Shown piece by piece: positions 1 to 5,399 of a DNA stretch of 7,081 bases; the stretch's first letter is position 1; each line of letters begins with the position of its first letter. The notes beneath the pieces are model-generated. The model was not told the DNA's origin. It saw only the letters and a list, made by a program, of their open reading frames with translations, and made no database searches. Position numbers and translations under genes: made by a program. Source of the DNA: Thermococcus sp. (GTDB taxonomy: Archaea > Methanobacteriota_B > Thermococci > Thermococcales > Thermococcaceae); contig JAMOTW010000099.1 in NCBI GenBank assembly GCA_027062125.1, positions 1 through 7,081 on the forward strand, read 5' to 3'.

Positions 1-1
1 G

Positions 2-1084
2 GTAATCTTCGACGAGTTTCAGATTCTGGCCAAAAACCACCCCAGAATCCTCGGCGTCCTTCAGGAGCACCTCGACTTTCGAGGAAGCGGGAGCATAGTC
101 CTCTGCGGTTCGAGCGTCTCGATGATGGAGAAGCTCGTTTCTTACGGCAGTCCTATCTATGGCAGGCGAACCCTCTCGCTCAAGGTCGAGCCACTGAAGT
201 TCTGCCACATCGGCGAGTTCTTTCCGAATTACGGCCTCGAAGACCTCGTCAAGGTCTACGGCATGGTCGATGGAATTCCGGAGTACCTGCTCCGCCTCGA
301 CCCAACTCTATCGCCCGAGGAGAACGCCCGGGAGGAGTTCTTTGGGAGGGCCTTTCTATACGACGAGGCTGAATACCTGCTCCGTTACGAGCTCCGCGAC
401 CTGAGCACCTACAACACGATTCTTGAGGCGATAAGCTACGGCCACCGCTCGTTCAACGAGCTGAGGAACATCACTGGACTCGATGGCTCAAAATTAACGC
501 GTTATCTCAGCATACTCATGAACCTTGGAATAGTTGGTAGGGAAGCCCCTGTTACGGAAAAGCCGAAAAGACGGGCAAGGAATTCGCGATATTTCATGAA
601 GGATAACTACTTCGCCTTCTACTACACGTTCGTTTATCCCTTTAAGGAAGGGATAGAGATTGGAATGCCGGACGAGGCGCTGGAGCACTTTGAAAGGAAC
701 TTCAACCGCTACCTCGGATTCGTTTTCGAAGATATTGCCAAGCAGTTCCTCATCGAGCTGAACAGAGCTGGAAAACTGCCGTTCCGCTTTACAAAAATCG
801 GCAGGTGGTGGCGCAAGAACGAGGAGATTGATTTGGTGGCTTTGAACGAGAGGGAAAGGAAGGCGCTCTTCGTTGAGGTAAAGTGGAAGAGCCTGGGTGA
901 GAGGGAAGCAAAAGGGATTTTGAAGGACTTAGAGAGGAAGGCCGAGCTCGTGGGGCTGAACGATTGGGAGAAGAGCTATGGGCTTGTTGCTAAGAGCGTT
1001 GAAGGGAAAGAGGAGCTGAGGGAAGAGGGCTGGTTTGGCTGGGATCTGGAGGACTTCGAAAGGCTTATCTCTTTTGGTGAGTAG
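2..1084 (+). CDS. Archaeal AAA ATPase with DUF234 / PD-(D/E)XK-like C-terminus, 5' partial
   Basis: The reading frame is open from base 2, so the gene begins outside the window and the in-frame ATG at 122 is internal. The first visible residues, VIFDEFQ, are a Walker B motif, and SIVLCGSSVSMM about 30 residues later is the following strand/sensor-1 segment of the archaeal ATPase family. The P-loop must lie upstream. Numbering from base 2: GIPEYLL (about 91-97) belongs to the helical lid; about 138-185 is a winged-helix segment (SFNELRNITGLDGSKLTRYL); the C-terminus holds GFVFEDIAKQFL (about 239-250), EEID (Asp277) and EVKW (Glu292, Lys294), spaced as in PD-(D/E)XK nuclease folds and matching the DUF234 family. 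Thermococcales carry many paralogs; their role is poorly known, and a link to mobile or defence DNA is inference. No membrane segments are visible. The 360 visible residues would be the C-terminal three quarters of a protein of roughly 450-470 residues. Confidence 0.9.
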   Translation, partial: VIFDEFQILAKNHPRILGVLQEHLDFRGSGSIVLCGSSVSMMEKLVSYGSPIYGRRTLSLKVEPLKFCHIGEFFPNYGLEDLVKVYGMVDGIPEYLLRLDPTLSPEENAREEFFGRAFLYDEAEYLLRYELRDLSTYNTILEAISYGHRSFNELRNITGLDGSKLTRYLSILMNLGIVGREAPVTEKPKRRARNSRYFMKDNYFAFYYTFVYPFKEGIEIGMPDEALEHFERNFNRYLGFVFEDIAKQFLIELNRAGKLPFRFTKIGRWWRKNEEIDLVALNERERKALFVEVKWKSLGEREAKGILKDLERKAELVGLNDWEKSYGLVAKSVEGKEELREEGWFGWDLEDFERLISFGE

Positions 1085-1125
1085 CTGGGAGAAGACGTGA
1101 TCATATTCCAGTGGGGGGGTCTGGC

Positions 1126-1350
1126 ATGGTCGGGTATCATTTAACGGGGGTTCGCGAGGTCGAACTGCCCGTCAAGGGAAAGTACTTCGGGAAGCGTAAG
1201 ATACGCGCAAAGATCCACGAAATAAGAATCCTTCCTGAAACTGGAACGATTACCGAAAACGGGGGGAATCTGCTGAGAGAGTTCCTCAGGAAGAAGGGCA
1301 TAGAATTAACGAAGGAAGAGATCGAAAAGATTAGAGAAATAAAAAAATAA
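1126..1350 (+). CDS. N-terminal fragment of the broken gene, 74 residues
   Basis: This is the part of the broken gene that is readable in its original frame: a beta-rich start (REVELPVKGKYFGKRKIRAK) followed by a charged helical end (LTKEEIEKIREIKK). I place the start at ATG 1126 because a G-rich run (1112-1119) lies just upstream at ribosome-binding distance; GTG 1111 would add five residues but has no purine-rich site before it. The frame stops at TAA immediately after A7, while sensible protein sequence continues one base back. It lies 41 bases after the ATPase gene with no clear promoter between them, so it may be co-transcribed with it. No function is assigned. Confidence 0.45.
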   Translation: MVGYHLTGVREVELPVKGKYFGKRKIRAKIHEIRILPETGTITENGGNLLREFLRKKGIELTKEEIEKIREIKK

Positions 1351-1575
1351 CGATAGTCGATCCGAGGGAAGTGGACATCCCTCACCCCATGGACAAGGAT
1401 GCCACGTACCTGTACACCACGGTGGGCCCACGGAAAACGCCCTGAAAACGCTCACGTTCCTCCAGCTCGCTGCGCTCCCGATTGCAGCGAAGGTCAGGCA
1501 CAGGGATGAATTTGGGGTGAAAAACGCGGTAAAAAGGATCATTCTTCCGAGGATAGTAGAGAGAGCAATGAATTT

Positions 1576-2232
1576 GTGGACCCGGTAGAAAGCAGGATAC
1601 GCCGAATAGGTGACGACCACATCAAAAACACACGGCTCGCGGCATACCACACGATGCCCTACGACCGTTTGGTTAGAGAAAAACTGGACGAAATAGCACA
1701 CGCGCTCTGGGAGTTCGGAGGGATATCAAAGGCAGGCGTGGACTTCGGGGATTACATACAATACCTCAAAACGGCTGCAAGGGCTGCGGAGAAGATCGGT
1801 GAGATGCAGGCAAAGACGCTCCACTACGAGGGCGGTACGTACGTACTCGAACCTCTGAACGGGAAGATAGAACAGATCCAAGAAATGCATCAGCTCGCAG
1901 AGCATCTGAAGAATCTGCTGCCGGAAAAAATCGTCGAAGTAGAAGAGAAACCAAAATTCCCCGAGGCGGAGAAGGCAGTCGGGGACATTGGGGGTTCTTC
2001 TCTTTCCCCGGCAAAGCTCGAAATCCTCTCAATCCTCAACGGGCTGGAATTTGCGGGCTTCACTGAGGAAGCCAAAAGAAAGGCAGTCGAAAGGCTCTCC
2101 GCGCGGATTGCCGAGCTCTCTGAGAAGGAGCTCACGCCTGAGAACCTCCAGCGGCTCGGCCTCTACGCCTTCGCCGTCGAGATGATAAAGCGTGGAAACT
2201 TCGAGAGGCTGAGGGAGGTGGAGAAGCTTTAA
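1576..2232 (+). CDS. C-terminal fragment of the broken gene, hypothetical protein of 218 residues
   Basis: This is the longest intact piece of the broken gene. The only upstream in-frame starter is GTG 1576, with no convincing ribosome binding site before it; ATG 1654 is another possibility, also without one. The absence of a good start supports reading it as the 3' part of a larger gene. The protein looks all-helical: helices around residues 28-48 and 58-82, a helical segment at about 96-116, an acidic/proline linker near 117-145 (VEVEEKPKFPEAEKAVGDIG), and a helical C-terminal bundle at about 144-218 (LSPAKLEILSILNGLEFAGF, then a helix rich in Glu, Arg and Lys). It has no cysteines, membrane segments or recognisable catalytic motif. 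If expressed alone it would lack about 40% of the ancestral protein. Family unknown. Confidence 0.55.
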   Translation: MDPVESRIRRIGDDHIKNTRLAAYHTMPYDRLVREKLDEIAHALWEFGGISKAGVDFGDYIQYLKTAARAAEKIGEMQAKTLHYEGGTYVLEPLNGKIEQIQEMHQLAEHLKNLLPEKIVEVEEKPKFPEAEKAVGDIGGSSLSPAKLEILSILNGLEFAGFTEEAKRKAVERLSARIAELSEKELTPENLQRLGLYAFAVEMIKRGNFERLREVEKL

Positions 2233-2269
2233 CTTGTAGGGGTACAAGTAACTTGCGGGGGTGCAAGTT
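2232..2269 (+). repeat. Two tandem covarying hairpins directly after the stop codon
   Basis: Two 18-base dyads lie head to tail. The first has arms ACTTGTA (2232-2238) and TACAAGT (2243-2249) around a GGGG loop. The second has arms ACTTGCG (2251-2257) and TGCAAGT (2262-2268), again around GGGG. Between the copies, a T:A pair becomes C:G and the loop-closing A:T becomes G:T, so pairing is preserved. The first dyad begins on the last base of the TAA stop. They could be 3'-end RNA hairpins or two operator-like protein sites; the sequence alone does not decide. Confidence 0.75.
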
Positions 2270-2270
2270 G

Positions 2271-2286
2271 ATTTTACACGTTTTTG
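2271..2286 (+). terminator. Possible transcription terminator (T-rich run after hairpins)
   Basis: ATTTT followed by a T5 run (2281-2285) sits just downstream of the tandem hairpins and the stop of the broken gene. Archaeal RNA polymerase terminates on short T-runs in the non-template strand, so this is a reasonable end for the upstream transcript. The run is short and the call is tentative. Confidence 0.35.
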
Positions 2287-2353
2287 TTCCATGATGTCAG
2301 TTTTAGAACATTTTGATGAGGCCCTGTGCGAGCAAAGGACTGTTCGGGGGTTT

Positions 2354-2369
2354 GGGGGCGTTAGCCCCC
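2354..2369. repeat. GC-rich hairpin, 6-bp stem
   Basis: Arms GGGGGC and GCCCCC flank the loop GTTA. The stem is perfect and lies three bases outside the left end of the large palindrome, with a second G5 run just before it (2346-2350). No matching sequence is seen at the right end. Function unknown. Confidence 0.6.
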
Positions 2370-2371
2370 CG

Positions 2372-2415
2372 GCAAGCTTTGCCTATGCAAAGCTTGACCA
2401 AAAGTTTGTGATTCC
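2372..2415 (-). repeat. Left outer arm of palindrome with 10-bp terminal hairpin
   Basis: Read on the minus strand it starts GGAATCACAAAC, continues to GGTCAAGCTT, and ends in a perfect hairpin. On the plus strand the hairpin arms are CAAGCTTTGC (2373-2382) and GCAAAGCTTG (2387-2396) around the loop CTAT. Its partner on the other strand is at 2635-2677. Confidence 0.8.
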
Positions 2416-2516
2416 CGTTAGGGCTCTTCTGGGAGGGGATCTCACTTCCAAACTTGCCTGTGAAAAGCTGAATTTTCTGAAATAATGAAGTTCTTCACGT
2501 GGGTTCTCACCCAAAC

Positions 2517-2533
2517 GCGCTCCAAAGGAGCGC
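2517..2533. repeat. Central hairpin of the palindrome
   Basis: Perfect 7-bp arms GCGCTCC and GGAGCGC flank the loop AAA; the loop centre is base 2525. A small hairpin TGGGT/ACCCA (2500-2504 and 2509-2513) sits on its left shoulder. As one long hairpin, this would be the tip. Confidence 0.75.
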
Positions 2534-2634
2534 AAAAACGCTTGAACCCTCTTGGAACGCCCCCTTGGAATGAATTCATTCTGCCCAAAAAGCAGTCCTC
2601 AGGGAAATCCACTCTAGAACACGCCTTTTCAAAA

Positions 2635-2677
2635 GGAATCACGAACCTTGGTCAAACTTCGCGAAGGCGAAGTTTGC
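2635..2677 (+). repeat. Right outer arm of palindrome with 10-bp terminal hairpin
   Basis: Read on the plus strand it starts GGAATCACGAAC, continues to GGTCAAACTT, and ends in a perfect hairpin with arms CAAACTTCGC (2653-2662) and GCGAAGTTTG (2667-2676) around the loop GAAG. Relative to the left arm, two stem pairs have changed on both sides (G:C to A:T and T:A to C:G), which keeps the stem intact. Confidence 0.8.
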
Positions 2678-2696
2678 TTTGCAAAAAATTTGTATA

Positions 2697-2723
2697 CCTT
2701 CCAACCCAAAAAAGGGTGGAAGG
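2697..2723. promoter_or_regulatory. Bulged hairpin with A6 loop abutting the operon promoter
   Basis: CCTTCC-A-ACCC (2697-2707) pairs with GGGTGGAAGG (2714-2723) as ten base pairs with one bulged A and a loop of six A. It ends three bases before the BRE of the ribosomal operon promoter, where an archaeal activator or the end of an upstream transcript could act. A role is inference; only the symmetry is seen. Confidence 0.45.
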
Positions 2724-2726
2724 GTT

Positions 2727-2743
2727 CGAAAGCCTTTTAAATA
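2727..2743 (+). promoter_or_regulatory. BRE/TATA promoter of the SPOUT-S10 operon
   Basis: CGAAAGCC (2727-2734) followed by TTTTAAATA (2735-2743) is a close match to Thermococcales BRE plus TATA box. With the usual spacing of about 25 bases, transcription would begin near 2762-2768, giving a leader of about 35 bases before the ATG at 2800. It is the best promoter-like sequence between 2233 and 2800 and fits a highly expressed ribosomal operon. Confidence 0.8.
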
Positions 2744-2799
2744 GTCTCCATAGACCCCAGTTCAGCGTTGAAGTTAGCACAGCGAAGGATGACGGAAAA

Positions 2800-3570
2800 A
2801 TGGCCTGGCACGTCTTCATTCCGGATTCGCTCCTCGAAGAGAGTGACGACCCGAAGATCAGAACGTACAAGGTCGGGCAGATAGCCAGGGCCTGTGCAAT
2901 CTTCGGCGTTGAACACGTGTGGATCTACAGGGCCGGCGGCAGGGACGGCAGGTTCATCAAGACCATCCTCGAATACGCGGAAACGCCCCAGTACCTTCGC
3001 AAAAGGCTGTTCCCGCTGATGCCGGAGCTCAAGTACGTCGGCGTCATCCCGCCTCTCAGAACGCCGCATCACAAGCTCAAGGGAAAGCCAAAGGTCGGCG
3101 AAATCCGCGAAGGTTTCGCCTTCAAGAAGGGCCGCAGGGTTTACGCGGACATCGGCCTCGACGATCTCGCGATGGTCGAAGGGGATGTCGAAGGGCGCGG
3201 AACGTTCAGAATCGTCTCGGTAAGGCCGCTCAGAGTGATACCAGCGAAACCAGAGGAGTACTGGGGCTACAGGGTGCACCTCACGAGGAAGTCACTGGCG
3301 AAAACACTTAAAAAGGCCAGGCTGGATTTGATCATCGCGACCTCGCGCAGGGGTCGCGACATCCGAGAGGTGAAGCTTCCCCCGCTGGAGGGGGAGGTCG
3401 GATTCGTCTTTGGCTCACCGAGGAGGGGCGTGATCGAGCTCCTCGGCGAGGAGGATTATAACTTTGATCTAATCCTCAACACCATTCCAAATCAGCGGAC
3501 GGCCACAGTCCGCACCGAGGAGGCCGTCTTGGCCACGCTCGCGGTGTTTAATCTCATAAGGAGGGATTGA
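2800..3570 (+). CDS. SPOUT-family RNA methyltransferase (COG2106 / DUF171, putative RNA uridine N3-methyltransferase)
   Basis: This 256-residue protein starts MAWHVFIPDS at ATG 2800, with GGATGA seven bases upstream and the promoter at a fitting distance. The frame is open back to 2485, but that extension crosses the palindrome, the promoter and the expected transcription start, so I reject it. The family, with a solved structure from Methanothermobacter (MTH1) and the eukaryotic relative SPOUT1/C9orf114, has a trefoil-knot SPOUT fold interrupted by an OB-like barrel. The halves here are about 1-85 and 158-256, and the insert is about 86-155. SAM-site motifs are visible: VGFVFGSPRRG (200-210) and NTIPNQRTATVRTEEA (227-242). 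It probably methylates rRNA, but the exact target is not shown by the sequence. It is first in the operon, one base before rpl3, an arrangement known in other archaea, which supports a ribosome-related role. Confidence 0.9.
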   Translation: MAWHVFIPDSLLEESDDPKIRTYKVGQIARACAIFGVEHVWIYRAGGRDGRFIKTILEYAETPQYLRKRLFPLMPELKYVGVIPPLRTPHHKLKGKPKVGEIREGFAFKKGRRVYADIGLDDLAMVEGDVEGRGTFRIVSVRPLRVIPAKPEEYWGYRVHLTRKSLAKTLKKARLDLIIATSRRGRDIREVKLPPLEGEVGFVFGSPRRGVIELLGEEDYNFDLILNTIPNQRTATVRTEEAVLATLAVFNLIRRD

Positions 3571-3571
3571 G

Positions 3572-4615
3572 ATGGGAAAAATACACAGGCCAAGGAGAGG
3601 TTCACTGGCTTACTCCCCGAGAAAGAGGGCTAAGAGCATAGTCCCGAGAATCAGGAAGTGGCCGAAGGACAGTGAGGTCAGGATGCTGGGCTTCGCCGGC
3701 TACAAGGCTGGTATGACCCACGTCCTCATGATAGACGACAGGCCAGGACTCACGAAGGGCAAGGAGATCTTCATGCCGGTCACCATAGTCGAGGTCCCGC
3801 CGCTCTTCGTCTACGGCATCAGGGCCTACAGGCAGGGCTACCTCGGCCTCGAGACCGCCACTGAAGTTTGGTTCCACGAGCTCAACGACAACGTTAAGAG
3901 AAGAATAAAGACCCTGCCGAAGAACTACGACGAGGAAGCCTTCAAGGCCAAGCTCGGCCAGCTCGAGGACCTCGTCAACGACGGCGAGATAGTCGACGTT
4001 CGCCTTCTCGTCCACACCCAGCCGTGGATCATCAAGCTCAAGAAGAAGCCGGAAGTTATGGAGTACGCCATCGGTGGCGACGACGTCAAGGCCAAGTTCG
4101 AGTACGCCAAGGAGAAGATAGGCAAGGAAATTAGGGCGAGCGAGGTTCTCCACGAGGGCGAGCTCCTCGACATCATAGCCGTCACCAAGGGCAAGGGAAC
4201 CCAGGGTCCGGTCAAGCGCTGGGGCGTCAAGATACAGTTCCACAAGGCCCAGAGGGCTGGCAAGGCCAGGCACATCGGTAACCTCGGTCCGTGGCACCCG
4301 ACCAGGGTCATGTGGACCGTCCCGCAGGCCGGTCAGATGGGCTTCCACCACAGGACCGAGTTCAACAAGAGGCTCATCGCCATCGGTGAGAACGGCAAGC
4401 TCAAGCTCGACGAGAAGCACGAGATAGACATCACCCCGAAGGGTGGCTTCCCGCACTACGGAATCATAAGGAGCGACTTCCTCATGATCCAGGGAACCGT
4501 TCCGGGTTCCTTCAAGAGGATCGTCAGGGTCAGGCCGGCCATAAGGACACCGAAGAAGAGGCCGCCCGTTGAGAGGCCGCAGATAACCTACGTCAGTAGG
4601 GAGTCCAAGCAGTGA
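3572..4615 (+). CDS. rpl3: 50S ribosomal protein L3 (uL3)
   Basis: This 347-residue archaeal L3 begins MGKIHRPRRGSLAYSPRKRA, the basic N-terminal extension that threads into 23S rRNA. The conserved segment DIIAVTKGKGTQGPVKRWG lies at about 200-218. The tryptophan-finger region that reaches the peptidyl-transferase centre is at about 217-267, including RHIGNLGPWHPTRV and AGQMGFHHRTEFNKR. Length is normal for archaea, which have a longer L3 than bacteria. The ATG at 3572 has GGAGGG seven bases upstream, inside the end of the methyltransferase gene, and only one base separates that stop from this start, so translational coupling is likely. The gene is intact with no unusual residues seen. Confidence 0.98.
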   Translation: MGKIHRPRRGSLAYSPRKRAKSIVPRIRKWPKDSEVRMLGFAGYKAGMTHVLMIDDRPGLTKGKEIFMPVTIVEVPPLFVYGIRAYRQGYLGLETATEVWFHELNDNVKRRIKTLPKNYDEEAFKAKLGQLEDLVNDGEIVDVRLLVHTQPWIIKLKKKPEVMEYAIGGDDVKAKFEYAKEKIGKEIRASEVLHEGELLDIIAVTKGKGTQGPVKRWGVKIQFHKAQRAGKARHIGNLGPWHPTRVMWTVPQAGQMGFHHRTEFNKRLIAIGENGKLKLDEKHEIDITPKGGFPHYGIIRSDFLMIQGTVPGSFKRIVRVRPAIRTPKKRPPVERPQITYVSRESKQ

Positions 4616-4625
4616 GGTGAGATAG

Positions 4626-5393
4626 ATGAAGGTTAAGGTTTTCAATCTCGAAGGCGAGCCGGTGGAGGAGATCGAGCTTCCCAAGGTCTTCAGCACCCCT
4701 TACAGGCCCGACCTCATCAGGAGGGCTGTCATCGCCTCATGGACCCACAGGATACAGCCGCAGGGCAGGGACCCGCAGGCCGGTAAGAGGCGCGTCACCG
4801 AGAACATCGGAAAGGGCCACGGCATGGCGAGGGTTGAGAGGATAAAGACCTCCCCGAGGTTTGCCGCCTTCGTCCCCTTCGCGGTCGGTGGAAGGAGAAC
4901 CCACCCGCCGAAGGTCGAGAAGATAATCTGGGAGGACATCAACAAGAAGGAGCGCAGGCTCGCCATAATGAGCGCCATAGCGGCAACAGCTAACTACGAC
5001 CTCGTCAGGGCCAGGGGGCACATCGTTGACAACGTTCCGCAGGTTCCGATAGTCGTCACCGACGACCTCGAGAAGGTCTTCAAGACCGCCCAGACCAGGG
5101 AGATATTCAAGAAGCTCGGCGTCTGGGACGACATCGAGAGGGCCAAGAAGAACACCAAGATAAGGGCCGGCAAGGGTAAGATGCGCGGAAGGCGCTACAA
5201 GAAGGCCAAGGGACCGCTCATCGTCGTCGCCAAGAACGAGGGAATCGTTCAGGGAGCCAGGAACCACCCGGGTGTTGACGTCATCACCGTCGAGAACCTT
5301 GGCGTTGAGCTGCTCGCTCCGGGAACCCACCCGGGAAGGCTCACCATCTGGACGAAGGGTGCCATAGAGAGGCTTAGGGAGATTTACGGGTGA
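4626..5393 (+). CDS. rpl4: 50S ribosomal protein L4 (uL4, archaeal L4/L1e type)
   Basis: This 255-residue protein matches the archaeal/eukaryotic L4 family. The N-terminal strand KVKVFNLEGEPVEEIELP leads into the globular domain. The long loop at about 43-98 (RIQPQGRDPQAGKRRV, then GKGHGMARVERIKTSPRFAA) is the extension that lines the peptide exit tunnel. RAGKGKMRGRRYKK (180-193) is the conserved basic rRNA-binding segment. The start ATG 4626 follows rpl3 by ten bases; the binding site GAGGTGA overlaps the rpl3 stop, which suits coupled translation. In some bacteria L4 represses the S10 operon; no such leader structure is evident inside the operon here. Full length. Confidence 0.98.
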   Translation: MKVKVFNLEGEPVEEIELPKVFSTPYRPDLIRRAVIASWTHRIQPQGRDPQAGKRRVTENIGKGHGMARVERIKTSPRFAAFVPFAVGGRRTHPPKVEKIIWEDINKKERRLAIMSAIAATANYDLVRARGHIVDNVPQVPIVVTDDLEKVFKTAQTREIFKKLGVWDDIERAKKNTKIRAGKGKMRGRRYKKAKGPLIVVAKNEGIVQGARNHPGVDVITVENLGVELLAPGTHPGRLTIWTKGAIERLREIYG

Positions 5394-5399
5394 TGAGAG

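Larger units (their letters stand above)
1126..2232 (+). pseudogene. Broken gene of unknown function, three single-base frame losses
   Basis: Four consecutive open segments join into one protein if one base is restored at each of three homopolymer-like sites. Frame 1 runs 1126-1347 and ends at an A7 run (1341-1347). A second frame continues 1347-1430 (ITIVDPREVDIPHPMDKDAT and on). A third frame covers about 1428-1575 (PTENALKTLTFLQLAALPIA, then AKVRHRDEFGVKNAVKRI). Frame 1 returns from the TTT run at 1573-1575 to the stop at 2230-2232. Each break is a -1 shift, so the frame is regained after three losses and the repaired product is 369 residues. The out-of-frame segments read as ordinary protein with plausible codon use, which chance frames rarely do. 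The product is charged and mostly helical, with no signal peptide, membrane span or cysteine pattern. I do not recognise the family. True decay, homopolymer sequencing errors, or recoding could each explain the breaks; decay or sequencing error is more likely. Confidence 0.65.
2372..2677. repeat. Large imperfect palindrome, MITE-like or long-hairpin element
   Basis: Four blocks mirror one another about a single centre near 2525. The outer arms 2372-2415 and 2635-2677 match at 35 of 43 aligned positions with one 1-base gap. The blocks 2420-2443 and 2604-2626 match at about 18 of 23 positions with one gap. GGGTTC (2501-2506) mirrors GAACCC (2544-2549) at exactly equal offset. GCGCTCC (2517-2523) mirrors GGAGCGC (2527-2533). 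The stretches between are diverged. No transposase or other gene lies inside; the frames open here are short and only traverse the symmetry. The layout fits a non-autonomous palindromic element, or two inverted copies of one dispersed repeat, about 50 bases upstream of the ribosomal operon promoter. I looked for flanking target-site duplications and saw none that convinces. Confidence 0.75.

Noticed and set aside
122..124. ATG 122 as the start of the ATPase gene
   Set aside because: The same frame is open to base 2 and encodes the Walker B and sensor-1 motifs upstream of this codon.
2239..2358. Possible G-quadruplex from the G4-G5 runs
   Set aside because: The runs are split into two groups about 85 bases apart, and each group has only two runs, so a local four-run structure is not formed.
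2291..2480. Possible C/D box small RNA (ATGATGT at 2291, TGATGA at 2314, CTGA at 2468 and 2477)
   Set aside because: Boxes are too far apart for the usual length of about 60 bases, no D' and C' pair lies at the right spacing, and there is no terminal stem.
2261..2485. Open frame of 74 codons on the + strand from GTG 2261
   Set aside because: It starts within the second hairpin of the tandem pair and then reads through the GC hairpin and the left half of the palindrome; it has no binding site and its composition follows the repeat, not a protein.
2442..2642. Open frame of 66 codons on the - strand
   Set aside because: It spans the centre of the palindrome and has no promoter or binding site. 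Its similarity to the + strand reading of the other arm (both contain FVIP around the GGAATCAC block) is explained by the inverted repeat.
2232..2677. CRISPR-like or attachment-site reading of the repeats
   Set aside because: There are only two copies of each repeat, either directly adjacent or inverted, with no regular spacers, and there is no tRNA or integrase gene in the window.
2681..2698. Second TATA-like stretch (GCAAAAAA then TTTGTATA)
   Set aside because: It resembles a BRE/TATA but is weaker than the one at 2727-2743, begins on the last bases of the repeat's hairpin flank, and would give a start inside the bulged hairpin. Kept only as a weak alternative.
3602..4696. Long antisense open frame of 364 codons opposite rpl3, and similar frames opposite rpl4, rpl2 and rps19
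   Set aside because: These are mirror effects of the strong codon bias of the ribosomal genes; products are Leu/Asp/Val-rich without motifs, and no antisense promoter is seen.
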